NCBI RefSeq assembly: GCF_019218635.1
Contig: NZ_JAHUZB010000006.1
Coordinates: 1-64,000, forward strand
Direction: 5' to 3'
DNA length: 64,000 nt
From: Enterococcus alishanensis
GTDB taxonomy: Bacteria; Bacillota; Bacilli; Lactobacillales; Enterococcaceae
Positions 50,445 through 58,981 of this stretch are shown here, one piece after another. Numbering within the stretch: the first letter of the stretch is position 1; the number at the start of each line of letters is the position of its first letter. The notes beneath the pieces are model-generated. The model searched no databases. It saw only the letters and a list, made by a program, of their open reading frames with translations, and had not been told where the DNA came from. Both the position numbers and the translations under genes were made by a program.

Positions 50445-51224
50445 TTAAACTAATTCTAACTCTACTAATGCGTTCCAAATACCATCATGGTCATTTGTGT
50501 CGGTCACAATATCCGCGGCCGCTTGTACGTTTGCACTAGCGTTACCCATCGCCACACCGAAACCAGCTGTCCGTAGCATTTCAATGTCATTGTTACCATC
50601 ACCAAAGGCAATCACATTTTTTTGTTCAATGCCCACTTTTTTTGCTAAAGCTAAAATGGTTTCTGCTTTAGAACCTCCGCGAGGAACAATATCCACACTA
50701 TTTTTATGCCAACGAACGAATCTAAATTCGGGAAATGCTTCTTTAAACTCGACATCGCTTGATTCATCAAAGTATAAACAACCTTGATAAACATTATGTT
50801 CAGTTAAAAAATCTGGATCTAATGGTGGTAGCGGTCCACCAAAAGATTTCATCGCATCTGATAGTAAAGGGAAGTTGTAATCTGTCACACGTCCAACTGA
50901 ATCTAAACCAAATAAAACCGTATCAATTTGTTTTGAACTAGCGTAATCAATCAAACGTGTCAAAGCTTCACGATCTAATAGATGTTGATAGACTTGTTCA
51001 TGTTCTAAGAAGGCCGCCGAACCATTGCAAACAACATAATTGCCACAAGCCAGTTGATGAATCACTTCGTTAGCTAATAAACGAGAACGTCCTGTTGCGA
51101 TTGTTACTAAATGTCCAGCTTTTCTTAATTCACGAATTCCTTTTAATGTACTATTCAACGGTTCCTTTTGACTATTTAACAACGTACCATCAATATCCAA
51201 TGCGATTAATTTTCGTTCCATCAT
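50445..51224 (-). CDS. Cof-type HAD-IIB family sugar-phosphatase
   Basis: At 259 residues it has the HAD nucleophile motif ALDIDGTLLNS at the N terminus, the TIATGRS motif II, a IIB-type cap, and motif IV GDGNNDIEMLRTAG. Family members dephosphorylate sugar phosphates, flavin or nucleotide intermediates; no specific substrate can be assigned. Two adjacent ATG codons follow GGGGAA; the second is equally possible as start. It diverges from rpsD. Confidence 0.9.
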   Translation of the reverse strand: MMERKLIALDIDGTLLNSQKEPLNSTLKGIRELRKAGHLVTIATGRSRLLANEVIHQLACGNYVVCNGSAAFLEHEQVYQHLLDREALTRLIDYASSKQIDTVLFGLDSVGRVTDYNFPLLSDAMKSFGGPLPPLDPDFLTEHNVYQGCLYFDESSDVEFKEAFPEFRFVRWHKNSVDIVPRGGSKAETILALAKKVGIEQKNVIAFGDGNNDIEMLRTAGFGVAMGNASANVQAAADIVTDTNDHDGIWNALVELELV

Positions 51225-51354
51225 TATTCCCCATTATATGTATTTACCTAGATAGGCAATTTCCATTGTATGAAATTTTAAAGCAGATTGCAAAATATAT
51301 TGCACAATAATCTTTATTATAGCCCGATAAATCTGTTTCTTTTAAAGAATATCC

Positions 51355-51384
51355 TTGACTCTCCACTAGAAAATCGCTTATACT
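51355..51384 (+). promoter_or_regulatory. rpsD promoter
   Basis: TTGACT at 51355-51360 and TATACT at 51379-51384 are spaced by 18 bp. This leaves about 170 nt of leader before the rpsD ATG. Confidence 0.75.
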
Positions 51385-51390
51385 GGAACT

Positions 51391-51561
51391 TGTGTAAAAT
51401 AATGCAGCAGAAAAGTAATAGCCCGTCCCCAGTTTCTTGCCGTACTCGGTTCAATTGCGTAACCGCGGCTGCAAAGGTGAAGATTGAAGAAGGAACTGCA
51501 CGGATATGAATTTTTCAACGGATTATTTTACTCCAAATAAACTTATTGGAGGAATTTTTCA
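51391..51561 (+). ncRNA. rpsD 5' leader, probable S4 autoregulatory RNA
   Basis: About 170 nt between the promoter and rpsD. It contains GC-rich elements unusual for this AT-rich DNA (CCCGTCCCCAG, CGGTTCAATTGCGTAACCGCGGC). CGGTT and AACCG can pair around ATTGCGT-like sequence. S4 is known to repress its own translation by binding such leaders in Firmicutes, with mimicry of 16S rRNA. The 337-bp gap upstream of rpsD otherwise holds only the divergent start of the HAD gene. Confidence 0.6.
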
Positions 51562-52173
51562 ATGTCTCGTTATACAGGACCATCTTGGAAACAATCTCGT
51601 CGCCTAGGTATTTCATTATCTGGCACAGGTAAAGAATTATCACGTCGCCCATATGCACCAGGTCAACATGGACCAAACAGCCGTGGTAAAAAATCAGAAT
51701 ACGGCTTGCAAATGGCTGAAAAACAAAAATTACGTTTCACTTACGGTTTAAATGAACGTCAATTCCGTAACATGTTTATGCGCGCTAGCAAAATCAAAGA
51801 AGGTAAACACGGTGTTAACTTCATGATCTTACTAGAACGTCGCTTAGATAATGTTGTTTACCGTCTAGGTTTAGCAACTACTCGTCGTCAAGCTCGTCAA
51901 TTAGTAAACCACGGTCACGTGACTGTTGATGGCAAACGCGTAGATATCCCTTCATATGAAGTGGAAGTTGGCCAAGTTATTGGTATCCGCGAAAAATCTA
52001 AAAACAATTCTTCTATTAAAGAAGCAGTTGAATCAGCTTTAGGTCGTCCAGCTTTCGTAAGCTTTGACGATGAAAAATTAGAAGGTTCATTATCTCGTTT
52101 ACCAGAACGTGAAGAACTAAACCCAGAAATCGACGAAGCCCTAGTCGTAGAATACTACAACAAATTACTTTAA
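51562..52173 (+). CDS. rpsD: 30S ribosomal protein S4
   Basis: A primary 16S-binding protein of the small subunit. At 203 residues the protein starts [29 protein letters not shown] and has the S4 domain [34 protein letters not shown] at about 92-125. There is no N-terminal zinc cysteine set, so it is the zinc-free form. TTGGAGG lies nine bases upstream. Codon use is strongly biased, as expected for a highly expressed gene. Confidence 0.98.
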   Translation: MSRYTGPSWKQSRRLGISLSGTGKELSRRPYAPGQHGPNSRGKKSEYGLQMAEKQKLRFTYGLNERQFRNMFMRASKIKEGKHGVNFMILLERRLDNVVYRLGLATTRRQARQLVNHGHVTVDGKRVDIPSYEVEVGQVIGIREKSKNNSSIKEAVESALGRPAFVSFDDEKLEGSLSRLPEREELNPEIDEALVVEYYNKLL

Positions 52174-52184
52174 GATTTCATGCA

Positions 52185-52224
52185 AAACATCCCAAATCCT
52201 CTCGAGGATTCGGGATGTTTTTTT
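52185..52224 (+). terminator. Terminator of rpsD
   Basis: A long stem (ACATCCC-AATCCTC with GAGGATT-GGGATGT) is followed by TTTTTTTG. Confidence 0.92.
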
Positions 52225-52227
52225 GTT

Positions 52228-52267
52228 TTAAAAAATACTGCCTAATGATTATAAGTGGCAGTATTTT
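52228..52267 (-). terminator. Terminator of the PRD regulator gene
   Basis: AAAATACTGCC pairs with GGCAGTATTTT around a 14-base loop. The minus-strand side continues into a U run. Confidence 0.82.
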
Positions 52268-52279
52268 ATATTTATAAGG

Positions 52280-54190
52280 TTAGATGGAAAATTTTTCATT
52301 TTCTATTAATTGTCTAACATCCGCCAAACTTCTCAGTTTAGATATCTTATTTATAATTTGAGGATGGTCAAAGATATGGATGAGTGACTCATAAATTTGA
52401 GAAAAATAATGACGATCCACGTAATTAACAGCAAATAATAAGACCACATGAACACGTTCATCATCCCATTCAATGCCTTTTTTGCTTATAACTACAGCAA
52501 TACTTGTTTTTATTGCATCCATTTGTAACGAATGCGGAATAGCAATATTAGAGAAAGCTGTAGACGCTGCATTCTCACGTTGTAATACACTCGTTTCAAA
52601 ATTTTCTTGTACTACCCCTTTTTCTTCCATCGTTTCGCACAATTGATGGATTAGGTCCATTTTATTTTTAAAAACTAGATCGCTGTAAAATAAATCTTCA
52701 GAAAAATACTTATTGAAATTTTCTAATAAAATTTTTCTTTTTTGATTCCGTTGAAAAACTGTTAAACGCTGTAGTATTATGTTTCTATTTTCACTATTTA
52801 TAAACATCGGAATACGAATAATCGTATAAGGTCCACTTAAAGAAATATCTACTGTGGTGAACAAAAGATCAAATTGATAATTATCCAGTTCTTCAATCTG
52901 AGAAATCACTGCTTTAATATGAACATCGTTATTCACAATAGCGACCAATTGTTGTTCTACACTGCTTGCATGAAAATTATAATTAGGCGTAAACAAAACT
53001 GCTTGGATTTTCTCCTCGTTAACTTTTTGCCGCTCAATTTCAGATGCTAAATGGATAGCAATATAAGCAATTTCATCCTCAACTACATCAATGTGGTAGA
53101 TTCCCTCAATTCGTAAAGAAAAAAACACCGCAATATCAAAGATCATCCGACAGTCCACTTTAATATTCTCCAATAACGGATTTCGATTGTAACGCTTATT
53201 GGTTGCACGTTGAATCAATCCATGCACATGTAAAGAAAATTGAGAAAGAAAATATGGATTGATCAAATTGATACGATAAATTTCATTTACTTCATTAGCA
53301 ATTTGTTGTACATCTTCCAATAGTTTTTTTTCAACAGCTCCTACAATTTCTTTAAAAGAAACTTCGTTGACTTGGCTTGCTGTAGTTAAAACAAAATAGG
53401 CAATCTCATCCTTATCTCCTTGGTTTAGTGAAATAGAAAATGTCGCCTCGAATTCTTCCCAAAGTGCCACGATAAGCTTGTTAGTATCTTCATTATTTTT
53501 TCTTTTATCTAATCCTGAAGTTTCTTCGATATGATTTCCTTTCTCTACTCGTTCAATCAAAATTAATAAATGAAGTAGTAAATTCATAAAAGCAAAATCA
53601 TTTAAATAAGCATGATATTTTTTAAAATTCAGACGGATAATTTCTTCGGTTTTTTCAACAAAAGCATGACCAAATGTTTCTTTGATTGGCGCCAGATCTA
53701 AAAATTGCCAATTGGTTTCCTCAGATACTGCATAAGCAGCCAGCCTCCTCAGATCTTCTTCTTCGCCTTGAATGATGATATTATCTTTTTTTGATAGAAA
53801 ACGTACCTGGAAACGTTCAAAAGTTTTATTCATTCGCTGCAATGTATTTTTTAAGGTCGAGTAACTCACAAATAACTCATCAGCTATTTCATAAATATCT
53901 TGAGATGTTTTTTTTAACATTACCGTACGAATAATAAAAAAGGCACGTTCTATGTATGTTTGAGGAATGCTTGATTTTTCATTAGACAACATTGTCATTC
54001 CATATTCATTTAGCCAGTAGCCAGCCCTAGAAGAATCAATTATTTTATCTTTACTTTGGTCATTCATTTTATAAATTAAATTTTTAACACTGTTTTTTGA
54101 TATATCCAGCTGTTTTGCTATATAAAAGGAGGATACGGGTTGTGTTTGACGTGCCAATAAAACTAACAAACGTGCTTCTTTCCGTCTCAT
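52280..54190 (-). CDS. PRD-domain transcriptional regulator with EIIA (LicR/MtlR type)
   Basis: At 636 residues it has an N-terminal winged helix (about 5-55), a second Mga-like HTH (about 75-150), two PTS regulation domains (about 180-400), an EIIB-like region (about 405-490) and a C-terminal EIIA domain with the phosphorylatable His in IAIPHSL. The EIIB-like region lacks the usual phospho-cysteine. PTS-dependent phosphorylation of such proteins tunes activation of the adjacent sugar operon. It diverges from the PTS genes across a 154-bp gap with a large palindrome. Strong AGGAGG before the ATG. Confidence 0.92.
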   Translation of the reverse strand: MRRKEARLLVLLARQTQPVSSFYIAKQLDISKNSVKNLIYKMNDQSKDKIIDSSRAGYWLNEYGMTMLSNEKSSIPQTYIERAFFIIRTVMLKKTSQDIYEIADELFVSYSTLKNTLQRMNKTFERFQVRFLSKKDNIIIQGEEEDLRRLAAYAVSEETNWQFLDLAPIKETFGHAFVEKTEEIIRLNFKKYHAYLNDFAFMNLLLHLLILIERVEKGNHIEETSGLDKRKNNEDTNKLIVALWEEFEATFSISLNQGDKDEIAYFVLTTASQVNEVSFKEIVGAVEKKLLEDVQQIANEVNEIYRINLINPYFLSQFSLHVHGLIQRATNKRYNRNPLLENIKVDCRMIFDIAVFFSLRIEGIYHIDVVEDEIAYIAIHLASEIERQKVNEEKIQAVLFTPNYNFHASSVEQQLVAIVNNDVHIKAVISQIEELDNYQFDLLFTTVDISLSGPYTIIRIPMFINSENRNIILQRLTVFQRNQKRKILLENFNKYFSEDLFYSDLVFKNKMDLIHQLCETMEEKGVVQENFETSVLQRENAASTAFSNIAIPHSLQMDAIKTSIAVVISKKGIEWDDERVHVVLLFAVNYVDRHYFSQIYESLIHIFDHPQIINKISKLRSLADVRQLIENEKFSI

Positions 54191-54249
54191 AAATAGTTAC
54201 CTCCTTTTCTGTTATCTTAATTTAATCATACAAATTGTCTTTTTTTAAT

Positions 54250-54291
54250 TCAACTAAACTTTTATACCTTTCGGACCAAAAGCTTAGTTGA
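54250..54291. promoter_or_regulatory. 14-bp inverted repeat, probable operator of the PTS operon
   Basis: TCAACTAA-A-CTTTT (54250-54263) and AAAAG-C-TTAGTTGA (54278-54291) are complementary at 13 of 14 positions around a 14-base centre. The right arm overlaps the -35 of the PTS promoter. It has no T tract, so it is unlikely to be a terminator. It is best explained as a binding site for the divergently encoded PRD regulator. Confidence 0.6.
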
Positions 54292-54316
54292 TTCCAAAAA
54301 TTGGGATAGAGATAAT
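54288..54316 (+). promoter_or_regulatory. Promoter of the PTS operon
   Basis: TTGATT (54288-54293) and GATAAT (54311-54316) are spaced by 17 bp, 29 bp before the EIIB ATG. No sigma-54 type -24/-12 element was seen. Confidence 0.55.
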
Positions 54317-54344
54317 AGTTTTATCAAGAAGTGGAGGAAATTAT

Positions 54345-54665
54345 ATGGAAACAATCAAAATTATGCTGTGCTGTGGTGCCGGTATGTCCAGTGGGATGCT
54401 GGCTAATAAAGCTCGTAAAGCTGCAAAAAAATTGGAGTTAAATGCTGAAGTTTCTGCTAGAAGCGAAAGTGAAGTTCACAAACACTTTCAAAATATTGAC
54501 ATTCTCTTTCTGGGTCCTCATTTTTCATCCCATCAAGAGCAATTTAGTAAGATGGCTGCCCCTTTTAATGTACCTGTGCTAGTAATTCCAAAAAAAATTT
54601 ACGGTCTGCTTGATGGTGAAGCACTAATCAAACTAGCAATAGAAACATTATCAGTTAAAGATTAG
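54345..54665 (+). CDS. PTS lactose/cellobiose-family EIIB component
   Basis: A 106-residue cytoplasmic phosphotransfer subunit. The N-terminal loop MLCCGAGMSSGMLANKARKAA carries the phosphorylatable Cys at the start of the P-loop. ATG at 54345 was chosen because TGGAGGAAA lies six bases upstream; the frame opens 19 codons earlier inside the promoter. First gene of the EIIB-EIIC-EIIA-GH1 operon. Confidence 0.94.
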   Translation: METIKIMLCCGAGMSSGMLANKARKAAKKLELNAEVSARSESEVHKHFQNIDILFLGPHFSSHQEQFSKMAAPFNVPVLVIPKKIYGLLDGEALIKLAIETLSVKD

Positions 54666-54677
54666 GAGGAAACGATA

Positions 54678-55919
54678 ATGAATAAATTTATCGATTGGTT
54701 GAATGATTCATTTGCTCCAGCAATGCAAAAAATTGTAGATCGTCCTTGGGTTGCAGCTGTTTCTAGTGCCATGCAAAAAAATTTACCATTTATTTTATCT
54801 GGCTCACTTATTTTTCTTTATGGTGTTTTTAGAGATATGTTTCCGCAGCTACCTGATTTATGGCCTTTGGCTGCAAATACATTTGGGCTACTAGGCTTGA
54901 TTACATCTTTTATGATTGCCAATCAAGTTATGGAAAAATTACGTCATTCAGACTATTCAGTGACCGCAGGTATTGTCGCCATCGCCGTTTATTATATGTC
55001 TACAATGCCAACTGAATCAGATGGTTTTACGATGATTCCAGCTGGACGCTTTGGTCCAACTGGTATATTGGTGGGCATTATTGTAGGGATTTTTGTATCA
55101 GCCGTATTTAATGCTATAGCCAAGTTACATTTATTTGAGAATTCAAGTATGCCAGATTTTGTTGCCAACTGGATAAATAATATTATTCCTATATTACTTA
55201 GCGTTGGTACGGCGGCACTTGTAACATTATGGTTAAAATTTGATATTTTTGCAGCAATTTTAAATATTTTCTCACCCATTCAAAATATGGGACAAACCTT
55301 GCCGGGCTTTATTCTAATTGTTCTAATTCCTAATTTCTTTTATTCTATCGGGGTTTCCAATTGGTTATTCACTCCGTTAACCACTACTATTTTCATGGCT
55401 GGTATCACGGCTAATATTGAGTTAGCAGCAAACGGAATGGCCCCGATAAATATCGTAACCAATGAGACTGTTTATACCGCTGGATTAATTACGATGGGTG
55501 GTATGGGTGCTACTCTTACATTAAATTTGATGATGATGTTTTCAAAATCTAGTTCATTAAAAGCGACTGGCAGAATCTGTATTCTTCCTTCAATTTTCAA
55601 TATTAATGAGCCGATTGTATACGGTACACCTATTGTTATGAATCCTTTATTGATGCTTCCTATGTGGATTAATTCTATCGTCGGTCCAACAATTGTTTGG
55701 CTTGTTATGCGAACTGGACTACTAAATATTCCAGCAAAAATGATTCAAGTTGGCCAGATTCCGGCGCCTGCATCAACTGTTATGATTACCAATGACTGGC
55801 GTGGTATTCCTGTTTATTTAGTAATGTTTGTTATCTTCTTTTTAATCTGGTATCCATTTTTTAAAGTTTTCGAAAAACAAATGATTTTAGAAGATGCGAT
55901 CGAAGCAGAAACAATTTAA
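54678..55919 (+). CDS. PTS lactose/cellobiose-family EIIC permease
   Basis: A 413-residue membrane transporter with about ten hydrophobic segments. The family signature IFNINEPIVYGTPIVMNPLLMLP near residues 305-327 is the sugar-site loop. With the separate Lac-type EIIA and EIIB, it takes up and phosphorylates a beta-linked disaccharide or glycoside; cellobiose, chitobiose, lactose and plant glycosides are all possible. AGGAGG is eight bases upstream. Confidence 0.94.
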   Translation: MNKFIDWLNDSFAPAMQKIVDRPWVAAVSSAMQKNLPFILSGSLIFLYGVFRDMFPQLPDLWPLAANTFGLLGLITSFMIANQVMEKLRHSDYSVTAGIVAIAVYYMSTMPTESDGFTMIPAGRFGPTGILVGIIVGIFVSAVFNAIAKLHLFENSSMPDFVANWINNIIPILLSVGTAALVTLWLKFDIFAAILNIFSPIQNMGQTLPGFILIVLIPNFFYSIGVSNWLFTPLTTTIFMAGITANIELAANGMAPINIVTNETVYTAGLITMGGMGATLTLNLMMMFSKSSSLKATGRICILPSIFNINEPIVYGTPIVMNPLLMLPMWINSIVGPTIVWLVMRTGLLNIPAKMIQVGQIPAPASTVMITNDWRGIPVYLVMFVIFFLIWYPFFKVFEKQMILEDAIEAETI

Positions 55920-55953
55920 TACCTTAAATTCTTGCTGTAAAGGAGAGAAAAAA

Positions 55954-56298
55954 ATGATCAATCCTGAAATATTCGAAGAAGTATCCATGCAAATCATTCT
56001 TTTTGCCGGAGATGCTAGAAATTTTGCTCAAAACGCATTAGATGCAGCTATGCAGGAAGACTATGCTCAAGCTGAAAAGTATTTGATTGAGGCACAAGAA
56101 AATATCACGGCTGCACATTTGGCTCAAACTGATATGATCCAAAAAAGTCTTTCTGAAGATAAATTAGAATTACCTAACCTATTATTTATTCATGCTCAAG
56201 ATACTTTAATGACGATCATGAGTGAGCTAAATTTTGCCCATTCAATGGTAAAAATGCATAAACAATTAACGAACAAAATTAATGAAGAAAGGAAGTAA
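55954..56298 (+). CDS. PTS lactose/cellobiose-family EIIA component
   Basis: A 114-residue trimeric helical EIIA. The phosphorylatable His lies in LLFIHAQDTLMTIMSE; family members usually have HAQDHLM, so the second His is Thr here. ATG at 55954 follows AAAGGAGAG; the frame is open for 20 earlier codons overlapping the EIIC end, without a site. It passes phosphate from HPr to EIIB. Confidence 0.92.
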   Translation: MINPEIFEEVSMQIILFAGDARNFAQNALDAAMQEDYAQAEKYLIEAQENITAAHLAQTDMIQKSLSEDKLELPNLLFIHAQDTLMTIMSELNFAHSMVKMHKQLTNKINEERK

Positions 56299-56302
56299 TC
56301 TC

Positions 56303-57724
56303 ATGAACAAAAAATTTCCAGAAGGATTTATGTGGGGAGCATCCACTAGCGCTTATCAAGTTGAAGGAGCTTATCTTGACGATGGAAAATTACTCTCTCA
56401 ACAAGATATTTTAAATAAAAAAGAAGGTTTTGCTGATACTACTGTTTGTAGTGACCACTATCATCGTTATAAAGAGGATGTTGCTTTAATGAAAGAAATG
56501 GGTTTCTCTTCTTATCGTTTTTCTATTTCTTGGCCTAGAATTTTCCCTGATGGCGGGACGAAAATCAATCAAAAGGGGGTTGATTTTTATCACGACTTAA
56601 TTGATGAATTATTAAATGCAGGGATTGAACCAATTCCAACACTCTACCATTACGATATGCCATTGGCCTTAATTGAAAAATATAATGGTTGGATTGACCG
56701 TCAAAGCGTTGTCGATTTTGAACGTTACGCTGATTTTGTAATTAAAGAATATGCTTCAAAAGTAAAATATTGGACAACTATTAACGAACAAAATATTATC
56801 GTTCAATACTGGGATACAAAAAACATTGTTGATGAAAAATATCTTAATAACGAACAAATTAAGTATCAAATCAATCATCATTTGAGTCTTGCACATGCTA
56901 TTGCCTGTAAAAAAGTGCACGATTATGTACCAAATGGGATGGTAGGTGCACCAATTGATTTCACTCCAATTTATCCAGCAACAACTAAAGGAGAAGACGC
57001 TGTAGCTTCAGCCAATGCAAATGCGCTTAGAAATCTTTATTATCTTGATGTTTATTTTAAAGGACATTATAATGAAGCTGCTTTCATCTACTTGCAAAAG
57101 AACAGTTTGGCGCCAGTGATGTTACCGGGTGATGAAGAAATATTTAAGGATGGCTATTCTGATTTTTTAGCAGTGAATTATTATTCTAGTTATTGCGCCA
57201 AAGCAACACAACCTGGAGCCAAGCGACGAATGTCTGGTGTGAATTTGACTGGAGAAAAAGGGGCAATTTCTGGTTATGAAATTCAACCTGATTTTTATGA
57301 AATTGTTCGAAACGACAACCTTGAAGCTACACAATGGGATTGGACGATTGATCCTGCTGGCTTAGAGTTCTCACTACGCTATATTCATGATATGTACGGT
57401 GTCCCAATGATGATTACTGAAAACGGCTTAGGTGCTCCAGATATTTTAGAAGATGATGGTAGCGTTCATGATCCTTATCGTATCGAATTTTTAACAAAAC
57501 ACCTAGCTGCCATAAAACGCGCAATAGATTATGGTGTCAGTATGATTTCCTATAATGCTTGGACAGCAATCGATTTGTTGAGCACAAGTAATGGCTACAA
57601 AAAACGCTATGGATTTGTTTATGTTAATCGAACAGACGATGACCTCAAAGACCTAAAGCGCTATAAAAAAGATTCATTTTATTGGTATCAAGAATTAATT
57701 CGTACAAACGGAGAAAGTTTATAG
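56303..57724 (+). CDS. Glycoside hydrolase family 1, probable 6-phospho-beta-glycosidase
   Basis: At 473 residues it has the family N-terminal signature FPEGFMWGASTSAYQVEGA, acid/base Glu in TTINEQN, and nucleophile Glu in MITENGLG. The block DLLSTSNGYKKRYGFVYV supplies the Ser, Lys and Tyr expected for binding a 6-phosphate, so it should hydrolyse the phosphorylated product of the adjacent PTS. The residue after the acid/base Glu is Gln, not the Pro of NEP; related phospho-enzymes also vary here. ATG at 56303 follows AAAGGAAG; EIIA ends 4 bp before. Confidence 0.93.
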   Translation: MNKKFPEGFMWGASTSAYQVEGAYLDDGKLLSQQDILNKKEGFADTTVCSDHYHRYKEDVALMKEMGFSSYRFSISWPRIFPDGGTKINQKGVDFYHDLIDELLNAGIEPIPTLYHYDMPLALIEKYNGWIDRQSVVDFERYADFVIKEYASKVKYWTTINEQNIIVQYWDTKNIVDEKYLNNEQIKYQINHHLSLAHAIACKKVHDYVPNGMVGAPIDFTPIYPATTKGEDAVASANANALRNLYYLDVYFKGHYNEAAFIYLQKNSLAPVMLPGDEEIFKDGYSDFLAVNYYSSYCAKATQPGAKRRMSGVNLTGEKGAISGYEIQPDFYEIVRNDNLEATQWDWTIDPAGLEFSLRYIHDMYGVPMMITENGLGAPDILEDDGSVHDPYRIEFLTKHLAAIKRAIDYGVSMISYNAWTAIDLLSTSNGYKKRYGFVYVNRTDDDLKDLKRYKKDSFYWYQELIRTNGESL

Positions 57725-57757
57725 CTCCAAATATCTATACTAGAACGGAGGCTTATC

Positions 57758-58243
57758 TTGGAAGAACGAGTGAAACATCTTCAGTTTTTAAAAAGAGCAA
57801 TTGAATTGTCAAAAAAAGCACGAGCACATGGAAATACGCCTTTTGGTGCACTGTTGGTGGACGACCAAGGAAATATTCTATTAGAACAAGAAAATATTGA
57901 AATTACGGAACATATTTGTACTGGACATGCAGAAACGAGTTTAATGCAACGCGCTTCTCAACAATATGACAAAGATTTTTTATGGAATTGTACAATGTAT
58001 ACGACTGCTGAGCCTTGTGCAATGTGTGCTGGTGCCACTTATTGGACTAACGTGGGTACAGTTGTTTTTGGGATGACTGAAAGAAAGTTGCTGGAATTAA
58101 CTGGCAGCAATGAACAAAATCCTACCTTTGATTTGCCTTGTCGCGATGTTTTTGCAAAAGGACAAAAAGAAATTACCGTCATTGGACCCTTTCCCGAAAT
58201 CGAGAGAGAAGCTGCGGCTGTCCATGAAGGCTATTGGCAATAA
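57758..58243 (+). CDS. Nucleoside/nucleobase deaminase (CDA/guanine deaminase-like)
   Basis: At 161 residues it has the zinc motifs HAETSL (catalytic Glu) and PCAMC of the cytidine/deoxycytidylate deaminase superfamily, and the NTPFGALLVD segment typical of guanine/tRNA-adenosine-type deaminases. Substrate is not determined; length and the C-terminal EGYW resemble free-base or nucleoside deaminases more than TadA. Start is TTG at 57758 with CGGAGG seven bases upstream. It lies 33 bp after the GH1 gene with no terminator between, so it may be part of the PTS transcript, an unexpected partner. Confidence 0.88.
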   Translation: MEERVKHLQFLKRAIELSKKARAHGNTPFGALLVDDQGNILLEQENIEITEHICTGHAETSLMQRASQQYDKDFLWNCTMYTTAEPCAMCAGATYWTNVGTVVFGMTERKLLELTGSNEQNPTFDLPCRDVFAKGQKEITVIGPFPEIEREAAAVHEGYWQ

Positions 58244-58254
58244 AATAATTGATC

Positions 58255-58287
58255 CTCTCTCGTTGATTTTTAACGAGAGTTTTTTTA
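58255..58287 (+). terminator. Terminator of the PTS/deaminase operon
   Basis: A CTCTCGTT/AACGAGAG stem is followed by seven T. Confidence 0.88.
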
Positions 58288-58313
58288 GCTATGAAAAATT
58301 GCAAAAAATTTTC

Positions 58314-58352
58314 TTTACATATCGTTAACCTTATTTTATAATTTGGTTAACG
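58314..58352 (+). promoter_or_regulatory. bioY promoter with BirA-type operator
   Basis: The promoter is TTTACA (58314-58319), a 17-bp spacer, and consensus TATAAT (58337-58342). A perfect inverted repeat CGTTAACC (58323-58330) and GGTTAACG (58345-58352), 14 bp apart, spans the -10. It matches the Firmicutes BirA operator form GTTAAC-N14/15-GTTAAC. Biotin-loaded BirA should therefore block bioY transcription when biotin is plentiful. Confidence 0.85.
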
Positions 58353-58375
58353 TTTTTCAGAAAGAAGGTTATCAT

Positions 58376-58918
58376 TTGAAATTATCCACTCGGGAACTTG
58401 TATTAGCAGGATTATTTGCTGCAATAATTAGTATTTTGTCACAATTTACCATTCCTTTAGGTACCATTCCCTTAACTTTACAAACTTTTGCGGTCGGTTT
58501 TGCAGTAACTTTACTAGGGAAAAAGACTGGTACCATTGCCGTGCTTATTTATTTATTATTAGGATTGATTGGCTTACCTGTATTTGCAGGAGGAAATGCC
58601 GGATTTGCAGTCTTATTTGGACCGACTGGCGGCTTTTTAATTGGTTTTATTTTTAGTGCCTTTACCACTGGCTGGATTCTTGAGAAAACTCATTTGAATT
58701 TTTTCAACGCTATTTTGGCAAACTTGGTGGGTACTTTTATAACGCTACTATTTGGCGCTGCCTGGTTAAAAGTTAGCGGCAGTATGACTTGGACCGGAGC
58801 TTTCGCCGCTGGCTTAATTCCTTTTATTCTACCTAGTATCATCAAGGCTTTTGCGGCTGGTTATTTGGCTGTAATAATTGGACGTAGACTAAGTTATACT
58901 CGGATGCTTTATCAATAA
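58376..58918 (+). CDS. bioY: ECF biotin transporter S component BioY
   Basis: A 180-residue membrane protein with six hydrophobic segments. Signature elements are the N-terminal QFTIPLGTIPLTLQTFAVGF and the GLPVFAGGNAGFAVLFGPTGGFLIGF loop that binds biotin. Start is TTG at 58376 with AGAAGG seven bases upstream; the frame opens at 58343 inside the -10 box, which cannot be the start. It needs the EcfAA'T module encoded elsewhere. A BirA-type operator controls it. Confidence 0.95.
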   Translation: MKLSTRELVLAGLFAAIISILSQFTIPLGTIPLTLQTFAVGFAVTLLGKKTGTIAVLIYLLLGLIGLPVFAGGNAGFAVLFGPTGGFLIGFIFSAFTTGWILEKTHLNFFNAILANLVGTFITLLFGAAWLKVSGSMTWTGAFAAGLIPFILPSIIKAFAAGYLAVIIGRRLSYTRMLYQ

Positions 58919-58924
58919 AATTTT

Positions 58925-58953
58925 GCTCCTGCTTTTGTAGCGGGAGCTTTTTT
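58925..58953 (+). terminator. Terminator of bioY
   Basis: A GCTCCTGC/GCGGGAGC stem (one G-U) is followed by six T. Confidence 0.85.
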
Positions 58954-58981
58954 CCTGTAAAATATTCTGCAGGAGGTTATT

